The notes: generated by a model from the sequence alone, not told the origin. Shown: positions 53,106-62,738, counted from the first letter of the stretch. The stretch: 64,000 nucleotides of DNA from an uncultured Clostridia bacterium (GCA_934167095.1 CAKPKE010000004.1:1-64000), one strand, 5' to 3'. Numbers and translations: made by a program.

Positions 53106-54236
53106 TTGGTTATGAACAAAAAGAAAAATATTGTAATAATTGCAATGATAATATTAACTATGGCAATTATTGCTACACTATTAGTAATATTAAAAACTAC
53201 CAAACAAAATAGTGAAGACGAAGAAAATGTATTAATGGAAGGATACGAAAATTTAAGTGTAATTACAGTAGAAAAAGTTAAATCAAAAACAATCTTACAA
53301 CTTTTAATGAACTGCTTAAATGAAGACTATATACGAGAAGCATACAAAGTGAATACACAAGACATTGAAAAATATGCTGTTTATGTAAGAGAAAGTGCTG
53401 AAAATAAATTTTATATTGTTTACTTAGACTATGATAATAAAGCATACAAAACTGATGAAATAAATGAAGAAACATATAAAAAAATAAAAAATGGACAAAT
53501 AGATCAAAAATATTTAGAAACAAAAAGTGTAGAAGCAAATGGTCAAAATAGCTTTTTGGTAACAAATATGACAGACGAAAAAATAGCTATTATGTATTAT
53601 AATGTAATCAAAAATTTAATAGTTAATGATAATGTAGTGCTTTATAGCATATTAGACGAAAATTATAAAAATGCAAAATTTGCAGACCAATCAACATTCT
53701 ATAATTATTGCAATAATATAAAAAGCAGTGTTGCAGACTCTGAAATAAGAGAATATAAAATAGATACTGTAAATGGTGTAGAACAGTATACTTGCATAGA
53801 TAATAATAAACATACATTTATAATTAAAGTAACATCTGCATTAGATTATACAGTTATGTTAGATGACTACACCGTTGAAAACAACACAGAAGTAGAGGAA
53901 TATAATTCTTCAAATGATACTACAAAAATCTCTAAAAATATTGATAAATTTATGAAAATGATAGTAAATAGTGATTATCAATCTGCCTATAATTTACTAG
54001 ATGCAACATATAAAGCAAATAATTTTCCTACTTTAGAAAGCTATACAAATTTTATTAATTTGCATTTTTATAGAACTGGATATTATACAATCGATTCGAT
54101 AACGATGCAAGGAAATTACTATGTAGTAGCAGTAACTACAAAACAAACAGCGACTGTTGCTTCTTATAGTACTACAAATCAAATAATAATGAGCTTAGGC
54201 GAAGGTACAAGTTTTACAATGTCAATAGCAAAATAA
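53106..54236 (+). CDS. Membrane-anchored protein with tandem NTF2/VirB8-like domains
   Basis: The 376-residue protein has one N-terminal membrane helix (about 8-28). Three related segments follow: ITVEKVKSKTILQLLMNCLN, IMYYNVIKNLIVNDNVVLYS and KFMKMIVNSDYQSAYNLLDA. The last two each resemble the first helix of an NTF2/TcpC-type domain and are followed by an aromatic-rich strand set. It lies 4 bp after the large hydrolase gene and ends before a terminator. A wall-zone channel component is the best guess; the sequence alone does not prove homology to VirB8. Confidence 0.58.
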   Translation: MVMNKKKNIVIIAMIILTMAIIATLLVILKTTKQNSEDEENVLMEGYENLSVITVEKVKSKTILQLLMNCLNEDYIREAYKVNTQDIEKYAVYVRESAENKFYIVYLDYDNKAYKTDEINEETYKKIKNGQIDQKYLETKSVEANGQNSFLVTNMTDEKIAIMYYNVIKNLIVNDNVVLYSILDENYKNAKFADQSTFYNYCNNIKSSVADSEIREYKIDTVNGVEQYTCIDNNKHTFIIKVTSALDYTVMLDDYTVENNTEVEEYNSSNDTTKISKNIDKFMKMIVNSDYQSAYNLLDATYKANNFPTLESYTNFINLHFYRTGYYTIDSITMQGNYYVVAVTTKQTATVASYSTTNQIIMSLGEGTSFTMSIAK

Positions 54237-54272
54237 TTAATTATGAAATAAAAAATTGCTAAATAAGTGATA

Positions 54273-54314
54273 TGAACCCAAAATGTTAGATAAAACATAT
54301 AGGGTTCATTTTTA
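54273..54314 (+). terminator. Terminator closing the secretion locus
   Basis: TGAACCC (54273-54279) pairs with GGGTTCA (54302-54308), with inner pairing of ATGTT and AACAT, then TTTTTATG. Confidence 0.85.
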
Positions 54315-54481
54315 TGCTTAATATTTAAGCTTGTCTATTATTTTTTTATAGGATAAATTATAATTTTAAAATTTTAGTAATGAATAATTAAAAAGTAAAA
54401 TAGTATAAATGTAAAGAATAATATGTTAAAAAATGTATCTTAAATAAAATTTATAAATATATTATATGAGGAGATTTTACT

Positions 54482-55741
54482 ATGAAAAAATTAAAAATTA
54501 TATTTATATTATTAATAACTGTAAGTTCACTAGTATCCACAGTTTGTGCAGATGATGTGGATAATGAAGTCGAAAATGATATAGAAAATCAAATAGTAGA
54601 AGCATCAGCTCAAGTTCAAAATTTTCCAGATATTAATTCAAGAAGATATGTTGTTTTTGATAGAACATCAAAGCAAGTATTGTTTGGAAAAAATGAAAAT
54701 ATAAAAGGTGCGATGGCATCTACAACAAAAATAATGACTGCAATTGTAGTATTAGAAAATGCTAATTTAGATGAAGAAGTACAAGTAAGTGCAAAATCTG
54801 CTGGGACAGGAGGCTCAAGGCTAGAGCTAAAAACAGGAGATAAAATTACAATTAATAATTTACTTTATGGATTAATGCTAAGGTCTGGAAATGATGCAGC
54901 AGTAGCTCTTGCTGAAAGTGTAGGAGGTAGTGTTTCAGGTTTTGCAGATATGATGAATGAAAAGGCAAAAGAACTAAATCTTACTTCAACACATTTTGTA
55001 ACACCTCATGGATTAGATAATAGTGAGCATTATACAACGGCAGTTGAGCTTGCAAAAATAGCAGATTATGCAATGGAAAATGAAATGTTTTGCAAGATTG
55101 TTGGTACAAAAATCGCAACAATTTATATAAACGGATACGAAAAGCAAATCGCAAATACTAATGAATTATTAGGAAATTTAAATGGTGTTGTTGGCATAAA
55201 AACAGGCTTTACAAATAATGCAGGAAGATGTTTGGTAACTGAAACTAAAAGAGGAGATATGGACATAATTGTGGTTGTTCTTGGTGCTGATACAAAAAAG
55301 TTTAGAACACAAGATAGCGTAAAATTAATAGAATATACTTATTCAAATTATGAAATGGTGGATGTTGAAAATTTAATAAAAAACGAATTTGAAAATTGGA
55401 AAAATATAAATTTGAAGAGAATAAAAATAATAAAAGGAAAATCTAATATAATAAATTTAAGATTATCTGAAATTGAAATAAAGCAAATGGCAATTAACAA
55501 AAGTGACATAGATAAAATTAAGTTTGAAACAAATTGCATGACAATGTTAGATGCCCCAATTAATGAAAATACTAAGATGGGAACAATGCAAATATCTCTA
55601 AACGGAAAAATAATTGAATCAGTAGACCTTTTAACAAATGAGGAAATAACTAAAAAAGAATGGAAAGACTATTTTAAAGAACTGCTAAAAATATTTAGAG
55701 TTCAAACGAACTATTTTGAAGCAATAAATTTAGGGTTATGA
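54482..55741 (+). CDS. D-alanyl-D-alanine carboxypeptidase (DacF-like)
   Basis: The 419-residue exported protein has a signal peptide (to about residue 24). The S11 peptidase domain has STTK (Ser80), SGN in LRSGNDAAVAL and KTG in VGIKTGFTNNAG. A PBP5 C-terminal beta domain follows (about 300-390). It removes the terminal D-Ala from wall peptides; DacF-type enzymes modify the spore cortex. No clear C-terminal amphipathic anchor beyond a short helix is visible. GAGGAG lies before ATG 54482. Confidence 0.92.
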   Translation: MKKLKIIFILLITVSSLVSTVCADDVDNEVENDIENQIVEASAQVQNFPDINSRRYVVFDRTSKQVLFGKNENIKGAMASTTKIMTAIVVLENANLDEEVQVSAKSAGTGGSRLELKTGDKITINNLLYGLMLRSGNDAAVALAESVGGSVSGFADMMNEKAKELNLTSTHFVTPHGLDNSEHYTTAVELAKIADYAMENEMFCKIVGTKIATIYINGYEKQIANTNELLGNLNGVVGIKTGFTNNAGRCLVTETKRGDMDIIVVVLGADTKKFRTQDSVKLIEYTYSNYEMVDVENLIKNEFENWKNINLKRIKIIKGKSNIINLRLSEIEIKQMAINKSDIDKIKFETNCMTMLDAPINENTKMGTMQISLNGKIIESVDLLTNEEITKKEWKDYFKELLKIFRVQTNYFEAINLGL

Positions 55742-55762
55742 CAGAATATATTGTGCCGATTT

Positions 55763-55910
55763 GAAAAAATGTGATTCTTTTATGTTAAAACGTTGCAAAA
55801 ATGTGATAAAAATATTAAAAAAGCTTGCAAAAATGTGATGAAAACGTCAAAAAAATCTGCAAAAATGTGATAAAAGAGCCGAAAAACTTTACAAAAATGT
55901 GATTTAGATG
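55763..55910. repeat. Array of five AAAAATGTGAT repeats with an exact 32-bp period
   Basis: AAAAATGTGAT occurs at 55765, 55797, 55829, 55861 and 55893, each exactly 32 bp after the last. The three middle copies share GCAAAAATGTGAT. The other 19 or so bases of each unit are A-rich and variable. The period is close to three helical turns, which would place each copy on the same face of the DNA. It follows the dacF-like stop codon by about 20 bp and does not encode a continuous protein. Confidence 0.85.
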
Positions 55911-55911
55911 A

Positions 55912-56046
55912 ATTTTTAAATCTGTATCCAATGAAAATAATGATAATGAAATATCTATAAGATTTTCTAATAATAATCTTTGCAAAGATGGAAAAATAAT
56001 TAACATTCCATTATTTATGATAGAAAATATTGAAAAATTTATTTAA
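55912..56046 (+). pseudogene. Possible C-terminal remnant of a lost gene
   Basis: A 44-codon frame without a good start reads coding-like (NEISIRFSNNNLCKDGKIIN then IPLFMIENIEKFI) and stops at 56044-56046. It follows the repeat array directly. It may be the tail of a deleted gene; the family is unknown and it may be chance. Confidence 0.25.
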
Positions 56047-56192
56047 ATAGGATAGTAAAAAATTAAATGCAATTCTGTAAAGTAAATGTAAGTTGTATGA
56101 GAAAAAGCAAGTTTTTTAAGCAAAATAATACTTATAAACTTGTTTTTTCAATTGACTTAAATTTATTTTATGGAATTTATTTAGTTATAAAA

Positions 56193-56221
56193 TTGACAAT
56201 TATACCGATTTTGTATATAAT
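56193..56221 (+). promoter_or_regulatory. Consensus promoter of the abiE genes
   Basis: TTGACA (56193-56198), a 17-bp spacer and TATAAT (56216-56221), a perfect consensus. Confidence 0.88.
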
Positions 56222-56238
56222 ATAGGTATGATTGTCAA
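56193..56238. promoter_or_regulatory. AbiEi operator: 14-bp inverted repeat over the promoter
   Basis: TTGACAATTATACC (56193-56206) and GGTATGATTGTCAA (56225-56238) are inverted arms with one mismatch and an 18-bp gap. They cover the -35 box and the start point. AbiEi antitoxins are known to repress by binding inverted repeats in this position. Confidence 0.75.
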
Positions 56239-56257
56239 AAAAAGAGGGTGATTTTTA

Positions 56258-56839
56258 ATGGATAATATAGAAAAAATTAAAGAGTTAGTAAAAAATAATA
56301 ATGGTATATTATTAGTAAAAGATGCACAAAAAAATAATATTCATAGACAATATATAAAACAATTAGAAGAAAAAGGATATTTGAAAAAAGTGTCAAAAGG
56401 AGTGTATGTAGAAAAAGATAAAGAAATAAATGAATTTTTTATCTTAGGACAAAAATATAAAAAAGGAATTTTTTCACATAATACAGCATTATATTTCTAT
56501 AATCTAACAGATAGAACACCAATAAAAATAGATATGACATTTCCAAGCTATATAACTGTACATGATAAATCTATAAATGTTCATTATATAAAAAAAGAAA
56601 AGCATCTTCTAGGATTAAAAGAAATGAAATTACAAGATGGAACAACAATACAAATATATGATATGGAAAGAACGATATGTGATATTATTAGAGATAGAAA
56701 TAAGATAGATCCACAAATATTTAATGATGCTATAAAAGGATACATTAAGAAAAAAGAAAAAAATCTTATTTTACTATATGAATATGCAGAAGAATTTAAA
56801 ATACAAAATATATTGAGGAATTATATGGAGGTGCTATAA
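56258..56839 (+). CDS. AbiEi-family type IV antitoxin
   Basis: The 193-residue protein has an N-terminal winged-helix DNA-binding domain (about 5-50, ILLVKDAQKNNIHRQYIKQL then YLKKVSKGVYV). The AbiEi C-terminal domain includes SHNTALYFYNLTDRTP and IYDMERTICDIIRDR. Such antitoxins repress their own operon and counter AbiEii. It is translated from AGAGGG before ATG 56258 and directly abuts the toxin gene. Confidence 0.92.
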   Translation: MDNIEKIKELVKNNNGILLVKDAQKNNIHRQYIKQLEEKGYLKKVSKGVYVEKDKEINEFFILGQKYKKGIFSHNTALYFYNLTDRTPIKIDMTFPSYITVHDKSINVHYIKKEKHLLGLKEMKLQDGTTIQIYDMERTICDIIRDRNKIDPQIFNDAIKGYIKKKEKNLILLYEYAEEFKIQNILRNYMEVL

Positions 56840-57685
56840 TTGAAAAGAAATACAATGAGCTTTAAAGCTGTAATAAATAATATGGCTAAAGAAAATAATG
56901 TAGCAGCACAATCAGTTTTGCAAACATATATGTTAGAAAGATTATTAGAAAGAATATCAATTTCAAAATATAAAGATAATTTTATATTAAAGGGAGGAAT
57001 GTTAATATCTGCAATGCTTGGAATTGATAGCAGAACTACAATGGACATGGATACAACAATAAAAGGCCTTCCATTAACAAAAGATAATATTACCAATATT
57101 ATGGAAGAAATATGTAATATAGAAATTGACGACAATGTGACGTTAAAAATTAACAAGGTTGAATTAATTAGAGAAGATGATGACTATGGTGGGTATAGAA
57201 TTACATTTGAAGCAAAATATAATAATGAAATGCCAGTTACAATGAAAATAGATATTACAACAGGAGACAAAATTACATATAAAGAAATTGAGTATAATTT
57301 TACATTAATGTTAGAAGATAGAAAAATACAAATATGGTCATATAATGTAGAAACTATAATTGCTGAAAAATTTGAAGCTATTGTAAAAAGAGGAGTGCTT
57401 TCAACAAGAATTAGGGATTATTATGATGTCTATATGCTTGTAAGGACTCAAAGCAAAATTATTGATGAAAAAACATTAAAAGATGCGATAATTTTAACAG
57501 CACAACATAGAGGAACAAGTGAAATAATAAAAGAGTGGAAGAAGATAGTGGAGAAAATTGCAAATGATAGTGAAATGCAACAACAATGGAAAAGATATCA
57601 AAAAAATAATTTTTATGCTGAAGAAATAGAATATAAAGACTTAATAAATGCTATAAGTAAAGTAGGAGAAATATTTGATAATTAA
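56840..57685 (+). CDS. AbiEii-family nucleotidyltransferase toxin
   Basis: The 281-residue protein has the AbiEii core LKGGMLISAMLG, then RTTMDMDTTIKG (motif I with Asp-x-Asp), and the downstream KIDITTGDKI and AEKFEAIVKRG segments. Its C-terminal part is helical. AbiEii toxins transfer nucleotides to tRNA acceptor ends and stop growth, also giving phage abortive infection. TTG start 56840 follows GGAGGTGC, right after the antitoxin stop, so translation is coupled. Confidence 0.93.
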   Translation: MKRNTMSFKAVINNMAKENNVAAQSVLQTYMLERLLERISISKYKDNFILKGGMLISAMLGIDSRTTMDMDTTIKGLPLTKDNITNIMEEICNIEIDDNVTLKINKVELIREDDDYGGYRITFEAKYNNEMPVTMKIDITTGDKITYKEIEYNFTLMLEDRKIQIWSYNVETIIAEKFEAIVKRGVLSTRIRDYYDVYMLVRTQSKIIDEKTLKDAIILTAQHRGTSEIIKEWKKIVEKIANDSEMQQQWKRYQKNNFYAEEIEYKDLINAISKVGEIFDN

Positions 57686-57800
57686 TATTTTTTAAATTAA
57701 AATAACTAATCGAGTAGTAACTTTTTTTATGTAGTTAAAATTTTGGAAATCTGTATGATATAAAAGTAGCATAAAAAATGGAGAAATGTTGATAAATGCG

Positions 57801-57829
57801 TTGACTTTAGGGAAAATGCATGATAAAAT
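57801..57829 (+). promoter_or_regulatory. Promoter of the str cluster
   Basis: TTGACT (57801-57806), a 17-bp spacer and extended TGATAAAAT -10 (57821-57829). Confidence 0.75.
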
Positions 57830-57905
57830 ATAGAGGCTAATAAAATAGGCTCTATATTTTTGAGCTTTATAAAGTTAGTAATTTATTTTAGGAGGTGAAA
57901 TTTAA

Positions 57906-58319
57906 GTGCCAACAATTAATCAATTAGTAAGAAAAGGAAGAAAAACAACTACAACAAAATCTACATCACCAGCTCTTCAACATGGATACAATTCTATGAA
58001 GAAAAAGCAAACTGATAAAAGATCTCCACAAAAAAGAGGAGTATGTACAGTAGTTAAAACTGTTACACCTAAGAAGCCAAACTCAGCTTTAAGAAAAGTA
58101 GCCAGAGTTAAGTTATCAAACGGATACGAAGTAACATCTTATATTCCAGGAATCGGACACAACTTACAAGAGCACAGCGTTGTTCTAATAAGAGGTGGAA
58201 GAGTAAAAGACCTTCCAGGTGTTAGATACCACATTATAAGAGGAACTCTTGATACTGCAGGTGTTAAAGACAGAATGCAAGCTAGATCTAAGTATGGAGC
58301 TAAACGCCCTAAGAAATAA
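57906..58319 (+). CDS. rpsL: Small ribosomal subunit protein uS12
   Basis: The 137-residue protein is a normal uS12: [13 protein letters not shown] start, [15 protein letters not shown] and the streptomycin-site region [20 protein letters not shown], ending AKRPKK. It sits at the decoding centre. At the usual streptomycin position the sequence is the wild-type Lys (TPKKPNS). A GTG start at 57906 follows AGGAGG. First gene of the str cluster. Confidence 0.97.
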   Translation: MPTINQLVRKGRKTTTTKSTSPALQHGYNSMKKKQTDKRSPQKRGVCTVVKTVTPKKPNSALRKVARVKLSNGYEVTSYIPGIGHNLQEHSVVLIRGGRVKDLPGVRYHIIRGTLDTAGVKDRMQARSKYGAKRPKK

Positions 58320-58647
58320 AATTTGAACTTATAAACATCGTCTTGCGTCGTTAGTCATCACTTAAAAAATGCTCAATGTACCAAGCGTACATTTCCGCTT
58401 TTTTAGTTCGACTGCCTTGCAATACTTGCTTCTAAATTCAAATTTGGTTAGTATAAATTAACCAAATTCAATAACTTAGATTACACAAAAAGAGTGCATA
58501 TAGCTTACTAGTTTGAGTTGAAACTTAAATTTAAGATATATAGCACTAAACGAAAGAGTTTGAGAATAATAGTATTAAACTTTTTAGAGTACCGTTAGAT
58601 ACTTTGGCAAAAAATAAAGTATCAAATTTAATAAGGAGGGAAGAATA
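58320..58647. other. rpsL-rpsG gap with structured repeat copy A
   Basis: No ORF is seen. The left third is copy A of a repeated structured element (58321-58447). The rest is AT-rich, including a possible GGTTA/TAACC hairpin at about 58446-58463, and an upstream AAGGAGGG for rpsG. Confidence 0.55.
58321..58447 (+). repeat. Structured intergenic element, copy A
   Basis: It is homologous to 59117-59237. A hairpin pairs AAAAAATGC with GCTTTTTT and ATGTAC with GTACAT, with TCA and TTCC in an internal loop. A conserved tail TGCCTTG, two bases and ATACTTGCTTCTAA follows. Confidence 0.75.
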
Positions 58648-59118
58648 GTGCCAAGAAAAGGATATATAGCAAAAAGAGAAGTATTACCAGATCCAATTTA
58701 CAATAGCAAAGTTGTTACAAAATTAATAAACAACGTAATGCTTGATGGTAAGAAAACAGTTGCTCAAAAAATAGTTTATGATGCATTTGATATCATAAAA
58801 GAAAAAGAGCAAAAAAATCCACTAGAAGTATTTGAAGAAGCACTTAACAACGTAATGCCAGTTCTAGAAGTTAAAGCTAGAAGAATTGGTGGTGCTACAT
58901 ACCAAGTACCATTAGAAATAAGACCAGAAAGAAGACAAACATTAGGACTAAGATGGTTAGTTACATATGCTAGAAATAGACATGAAAAAACTATGGCTGA
59001 AAAACTAGCTGGAGAAATAATGGATGCAGTTGCTGGAAACGGTGGAGCTTTCAAGAAGAAAGAAGATATGCATAAGATGGCTGAAGCAAATAAGGCTTTC
59101 GCTCACTATAAATTTTAA
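58648..59118 (+). CDS. rpsG: Small ribosomal subunit protein uS7
   Basis: The 156-residue protein is full-length uS7: [51 protein letters not shown], ending FAHYKF. It organises the head of the 30S subunit and can repress its own operon in other bacteria. A GTG start at 58648 follows AAGGAGGG. Flanked by both copies of the structured element. Confidence 0.97.
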   Translation: MPRKGYIAKREVLPDPIYNSKVVTKLINNVMLDGKKTVAQKIVYDAFDIIKEKEQKNPLEVFEEALNNVMPVLEVKARRIGGATYQVPLEIRPERRQTLGLRWLVTYARNRHEKTMAEKLAGEIMDAVAGNGGAFKKKEDMHKMAEANKAFAHYKF

Positions 59119-59237
59119 TTATAAGCTACGTCTAACATCGTTAACCTTCATCTAAAAATTTCCTCGACGTACACCAGTACGTTTCCGGAATTTTTGATTT
59201 GGTTGCCTTGTTATACTTGCTTCTAATCAAAATTTGG
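59117..59237 (+). repeat. Structured intergenic element, copy B
   Basis: It is a copy of the element at 58321-58447. AAAAATTTCC pairs with GGAATTTTT and ACGTAC with GTACGT around ACCA. The internal loop (TCG, TTC) and the tail TTGCCTTG, two bases and ATACTTGCTTCTAA match copy A. Base pairs differ from copy A in both arms together. Confidence 0.78.
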
Positions 59238-59270
59238 AAATAAATTAAATTTAGAAAGGGAGAAAAAAGT

Positions 59271-61361
59271 ATGGCCCAAAATGGAAGAGAGTTTCCTTTA
59301 GAGAAAACAAGAAATATAGGAATAATGGCCCATATAGATGCAGGAAAAACAACTACAACTGAGAGAATACTTTTTTACACAGGAAGAACACACAAAATAG
59401 GTGAGGTTCATGATGGTGCTGCTACAATGGACTGGATGGTTCAAGAGCAAGAAAGAGGTATAACAATTACATCTGCTGCTACAACATGCCACTGGTTAGG
59501 TAATAGAATAAACATTATCGATACTCCAGGACACGTTGACTTTACAGTAGAAGTTGAAAGATCTCTAAGAGTACTAGATGGTTCAGTTTTAGTATTAGCT
59601 GCAAAAGGTGGAGTTCAACCACAATCTGAAACTGTTTGGAGACAAGCAGATAAGTACCAAGTACCAAGAATGGCATATGTAAACAAAATGGATATTACAG
59701 GTGCTGATTTCTATGGATGTGTTGAACAAATAAAATCAAGATTAGGTGCTAATCCAGTTCCAGTTCAATTACCAATTGGAGCAGAAGATAACTTCCAAGG
59801 AATAGTAGACTTAATTAAGATGAGAGCTTTCATTCATAAAGACGATTTAGGAAAAGAAATTGAAGAATGTGATATTCCTGAAGATATGAAAGCAGATGCT
59901 GAAAAGTATAGATCAGAAATGATTGAAGCTGCAGCAGAACAAGATGATGAATTAATGATGAAATACTTAGATGGTGAAGAACTAACAGCTGATGAAATCA
60001 AAGCTGGTCTAAGAAAAGGAACAATAGCTAACACTTTAGTTCCAGTAACATGTGGTTCATCATACAAGAATAAAGGTGTTCAAGAATTATTAAATGCTAT
60101 AGTTGATTATATGCCATCACCACTTGATATACCAGCTATAAAAGGTGTTGATGAAGACGGTAATGAAGTAGAAAGCAAGACAGATGATAATGAACCATTT
60201 GCTGCTTTAGCATTCAAAATAATGACAGACCCTTATGTTGGAAAACTATGTTTCTTCAGAGTTTATTCAGGAACTTGTGAAACAGGTACAACAATATTAA
60301 ATGCTACAAAGGCAAAGAAAGACAGAATAGGAAGAATCCTATTAATGCATGCTAACCATAGACAAGATATAGATAAGGTTTATGCTGGAGATATAGCTGC
60401 AGCTGTTGGACTAAAAGATGTTTCAACAGGTGATACATTATGTGATCCAGAACACCCAGTAATACTTGAATCTATGGAATTCCCAGAGCCAGTTATCGAT
60501 ATAGCTATAGAGCCAAAAGATAAGGCTAATGGAGAAAAAATGGGAATCGCTTTAGCAAAACTTGCTGAAGAAGATCCAACATTCAAAACATGGACAGATC
60601 AAGAATCTGGACAAACAATTATAGCAGGAATGGGTGAGCTTCACCTAGATATAATCGTTGACAGATTAAAGAGAGAGTTCAAAGTTGAATGTACAGTAGG
60701 TAAACCACAAGTTTCTTACAAAGAAACAATTAGAAATAAAGTAAGAGTTCAAGGTAAATTCGTTCGTCAATCAGGTGGACATGGACAATATGGTGATGTT
60801 TGGTTTGAAATGGAACCATTAGAGCCAGGTTCAGGAGTTCAATTCGAAAGCAAGATTGTCGGAGGAGCTGTTCCAAAAGAATTCATTAAACCTACTGAAG
60901 AAGGTATGAGAGAAGCTGCAATGAGCGGTATACTTGCTGGTTACCCAGTTATAGACTTCAAAGCAACTTTAGTTGATGGTTCATACCATGATGTTGACTC
61001 ATCAGAAATGGCCTTCAAGATTGCTGCATCAATGGCATTCAAAGAGGGATGTAAACAAGCTAAATCTGTTATACTAGAGCCTATCATGAGAGTTGAAATA
61101 ACAGTTCCAGAAGAATACATGGGAGATGTTATTGGAGATATAAATGCTAGACGTGGTAGAATGGAAGGAATGGAAGCAAGAAGTGGTAACCAAATAATAA
61201 GAGGATTTATTCCACTTTCAGAAATGTTTGGTTATGCAACAGACTTACGTTCAAAAACACAAGGAAGAGGAACATACTCAATGGAACCAAGCCATTACGA
61301 AGAAGTTCCAAAATCAGTGTTTGAGCAAATTGTTGCTTCAAGAGCTAAAAAATCTGAGTAA
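59271..61361 (+). CDS. fusA: Elongation factor G
   Basis: The 696-residue GTPase has the P-loop AHIDAGKTT, switch [14 protein letters not shown], five EF-G domains (the domain IV glycine loop is [16 protein letters not shown]), and the C-terminus ending SRAKKSE. It moves tRNAs and mRNA through the ribosome after peptide bond formation. GGGAG precedes ATG 59271. Position between rpsG and tuf is the normal str-cluster order. Confidence 0.98.
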   Translation: MAQNGREFPLEKTRNIGIMAHIDAGKTTTTERILFYTGRTHKIGEVHDGAATMDWMVQEQERGITITSAATTCHWLGNRINIIDTPGHVDFTVEVERSLRVLDGSVLVLAAKGGVQPQSETVWRQADKYQVPRMAYVNKMDITGADFYGCVEQIKSRLGANPVPVQLPIGAEDNFQGIVDLIKMRAFIHKDDLGKEIEECDIPEDMKADAEKYRSEMIEAAAEQDDELMMKYLDGEELTADEIKAGLRKGTIANTLVPVTCGSSYKNKGVQELLNAIVDYMPSPLDIPAIKGVDEDGNEVESKTDDNEPFAALAFKIMTDPYVGKLCFFRVYSGTCETGTTILNATKAKKDRIGRILLMHANHRQDIDKVYAGDIAAAVGLKDVSTGDTLCDPEHPVILESMEFPEPVIDIAIEPKDKANGEKMGIALAKLAEEDPTFKTWTDQESGQTIIAGMGELHLDIIVDRLKREFKVECTVGKPQVSYKETIRNKVRVQGKFVRQSGGHGQYGDVWFEMEPLEPGSGVQFESKIVGGAVPKEFIKPTEEGMREAAMSGILAGYPVIDFKATLVDGSYHDVDSSEMAFKIAASMAFKEGCKQAKSVILEPIMRVEITVPEEYMGDVIGDINARRGRMEGMEARSGNQIIRGFIPLSEMFGYATDLRSKTQGRGTYSMEPSHYEEVPKSVFEQIVASRAKKSE

Positions 61362-61371
61362 AAACATCATA

Positions 61372-61392
61372 TTTGCAAGAAACTCTTGCAAA
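61372..61392. other. Palindromic hairpin at the fusA-tuf junction
   Basis: TTTGCAAGA, AAC and TCTTGCAAA form a perfect 9-bp stem. It overlaps a candidate -35 (TTGCAA, 61386-61391) of a tuf promoter with -10 TAAAAT (61409-61414). Confidence 0.5.
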
Positions 61393-61465
61393 AAATGAAA
61401 AAATATTATAAAATGCAAGAAAATAATAACTAAGTTTATTAAATTAAAAAAATATAAGAAGAAAA

Positions 61466-61486
61466 GGCTTAAGTAAAACTTGAGCC
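61466..61486 (+). other. Leader hairpin of tuf
   Basis: GGCTTAAGT, AAA and ACTTGAGCC form a 9-bp stem with one G-T pair, about 33 bp before the tuf start codon. Confidence 0.5.
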
Positions 61487-61518
61487 CTCAACTTCAAAAT
61501 TTAAGGAGGAATTAAAAA

Positions 61519-62718
61519 ATGGCAAAGGAAAAATTTGTTAGATCAAAGCCACACGTTAACATTGGTACAATCGGACACGTTGACCATGGTAAAACAACAA
61601 CAACAGCAGCTATTACAAAATACCTAAGTTTATTAGGACAAGCTAAATTTGAAGCATACGATCAAATCGATGGTGCTCCAGAAGAAAAAGCAAGAGGAAT
61701 CACAATTAACACAGCTCACGTTGAATATGAAACAGCAAACAGACATTATGCTCACGTTGACTGCCCAGGACACGCAGATTACGTAAAGAACATGATAACA
61801 GGTGCTGCTCAAATGGATGGTGCTATATTAGTTGTTTCTGCAGCTGATGGACCAATGCCTCAAACAAGAGAGCATATATTACTTGCAAGACAAGTTGGTG
61901 TTAAATATATCGTTGTTTACTTAAATAAATGCGATATGGTTGACGATCCAGAATTATTAGAATTAGTTGAAATGGAAGTTAGAGACTTATTAACAGAATA
62001 TGGTTTCCCAGGAGACGAAATTCCAGTTGTAAAAGGATCTTCATTAAAAGTACTAGAAAGTACATCAACAGATCCAAATGCACCAGAATATCAATGCATG
62101 AAAGAATTAATGGATGCAGTTGATAGCTATATCCCAACACCAGAAAGACCAATAGACCAACCATTCTTAATGCCTATTGAAGACGTTATGACAATAACAG
62201 GTCGTGGTACAGTTGTTACAGGAAGAGTAGAAAGAGGAGAAGTTAAACTACAAGACGAAGTTGAAATAGTTGGTATCAAACCTTCTACAAAAACTGTTGT
62301 AACAGGTGTTGAAATGTTCAGAAAACTTCTTGACCAAGCAGAAGCTGGTGATAACATCGGTGTTCTATTAAGAGGTGTTCAAAGAACAGACGTTGAAAGA
62401 GGACAAGTTCTTGCAAAACCAGGATCAATACATCCTCATACAAAATTCAAATCACAAGTATACGTTCTAACTAAAGATGAAGGTGGACGTCATACACCAT
62501 TCTTCAATGGTTACAGACCACAATTCTACTTTAGAACAACAGACGTTACAGGTGTTATTGAATTAGACGCTGGAACAGAAATGGTTATGCCAGGAGATAA
62601 CGTTAACATGACAATCGAATTAATCACACCAATCGCTATCGAAAAAGGACTAAGATTCGCTATCCGTGAAGGTGGTAGAACAGTTGGTTCAGGTGTTGTT
62701 TCTGATATAATTGAATAA
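61519..62718 (+). CDS. tuf: Elongation factor Tu
   Basis: The 399-residue GTPase has the P-loop GHVDHGKTT, switch [18 protein letters not shown] and SSLK. The beta-barrel domains carry [13 protein letters not shown] and [15 protein letters not shown]. It brings aminoacyl-tRNA to the ribosome. AAGGAGG precedes ATG 61519 and a terminator ends the cluster. Strong codon bias toward highly expressed forms is visible compared with its neighbours. Confidence 0.98.
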   Translation: MAKEKFVRSKPHVNIGTIGHVDHGKTTTTAAITKYLSLLGQAKFEAYDQIDGAPEEKARGITINTAHVEYETANRHYAHVDCPGHADYVKNMITGAAQMDGAILVVSAADGPMPQTREHILLARQVGVKYIVVYLNKCDMVDDPELLELVEMEVRDLLTEYGFPGDEIPVVKGSSLKVLESTSTDPNAPEYQCMKELMDAVDSYIPTPERPIDQPFLMPIEDVMTITGRGTVVTGRVERGEVKLQDEVEIVGIKPSTKTVVTGVEMFRKLLDQAEAGDNIGVLLRGVQRTDVERGQVLAKPGSIHPHTKFKSQVYVLTKDEGGRHTPFFNGYRPQFYFRTTDVTGVIELDAGTEMVMPGDNVNMTIELITPIAIEKGLRFAIREGGRTVGSGVVSDIIE

Positions 62719-62738
62719 TTATTAAATGAAATATAAAA

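Noticed and set aside
40425..54314. Reading the type IV-like locus as an ordinary integrative conjugative element
   Set aside because: No relaxase, coupling ATPase, integrase, attachment-site repeat or cargo gene was found within or directly beside it, and the flanks are core genes. It could still be a decayed element, so the point is kept as a test under the finding.
55763..55910. CRISPR array
   Set aside because: Only 11-13 bases of each 32-bp unit are conserved, the spacers are A-rich and short, and there are no cas genes. The regular spacing is more like binding sites.
57830..57861. rpsL leader attenuator (ATAGAG with CTCTAT)
   Set aside because: The first arm overlaps the -10 box and would lie at or before the transcript start, so it could not fold in the RNA.
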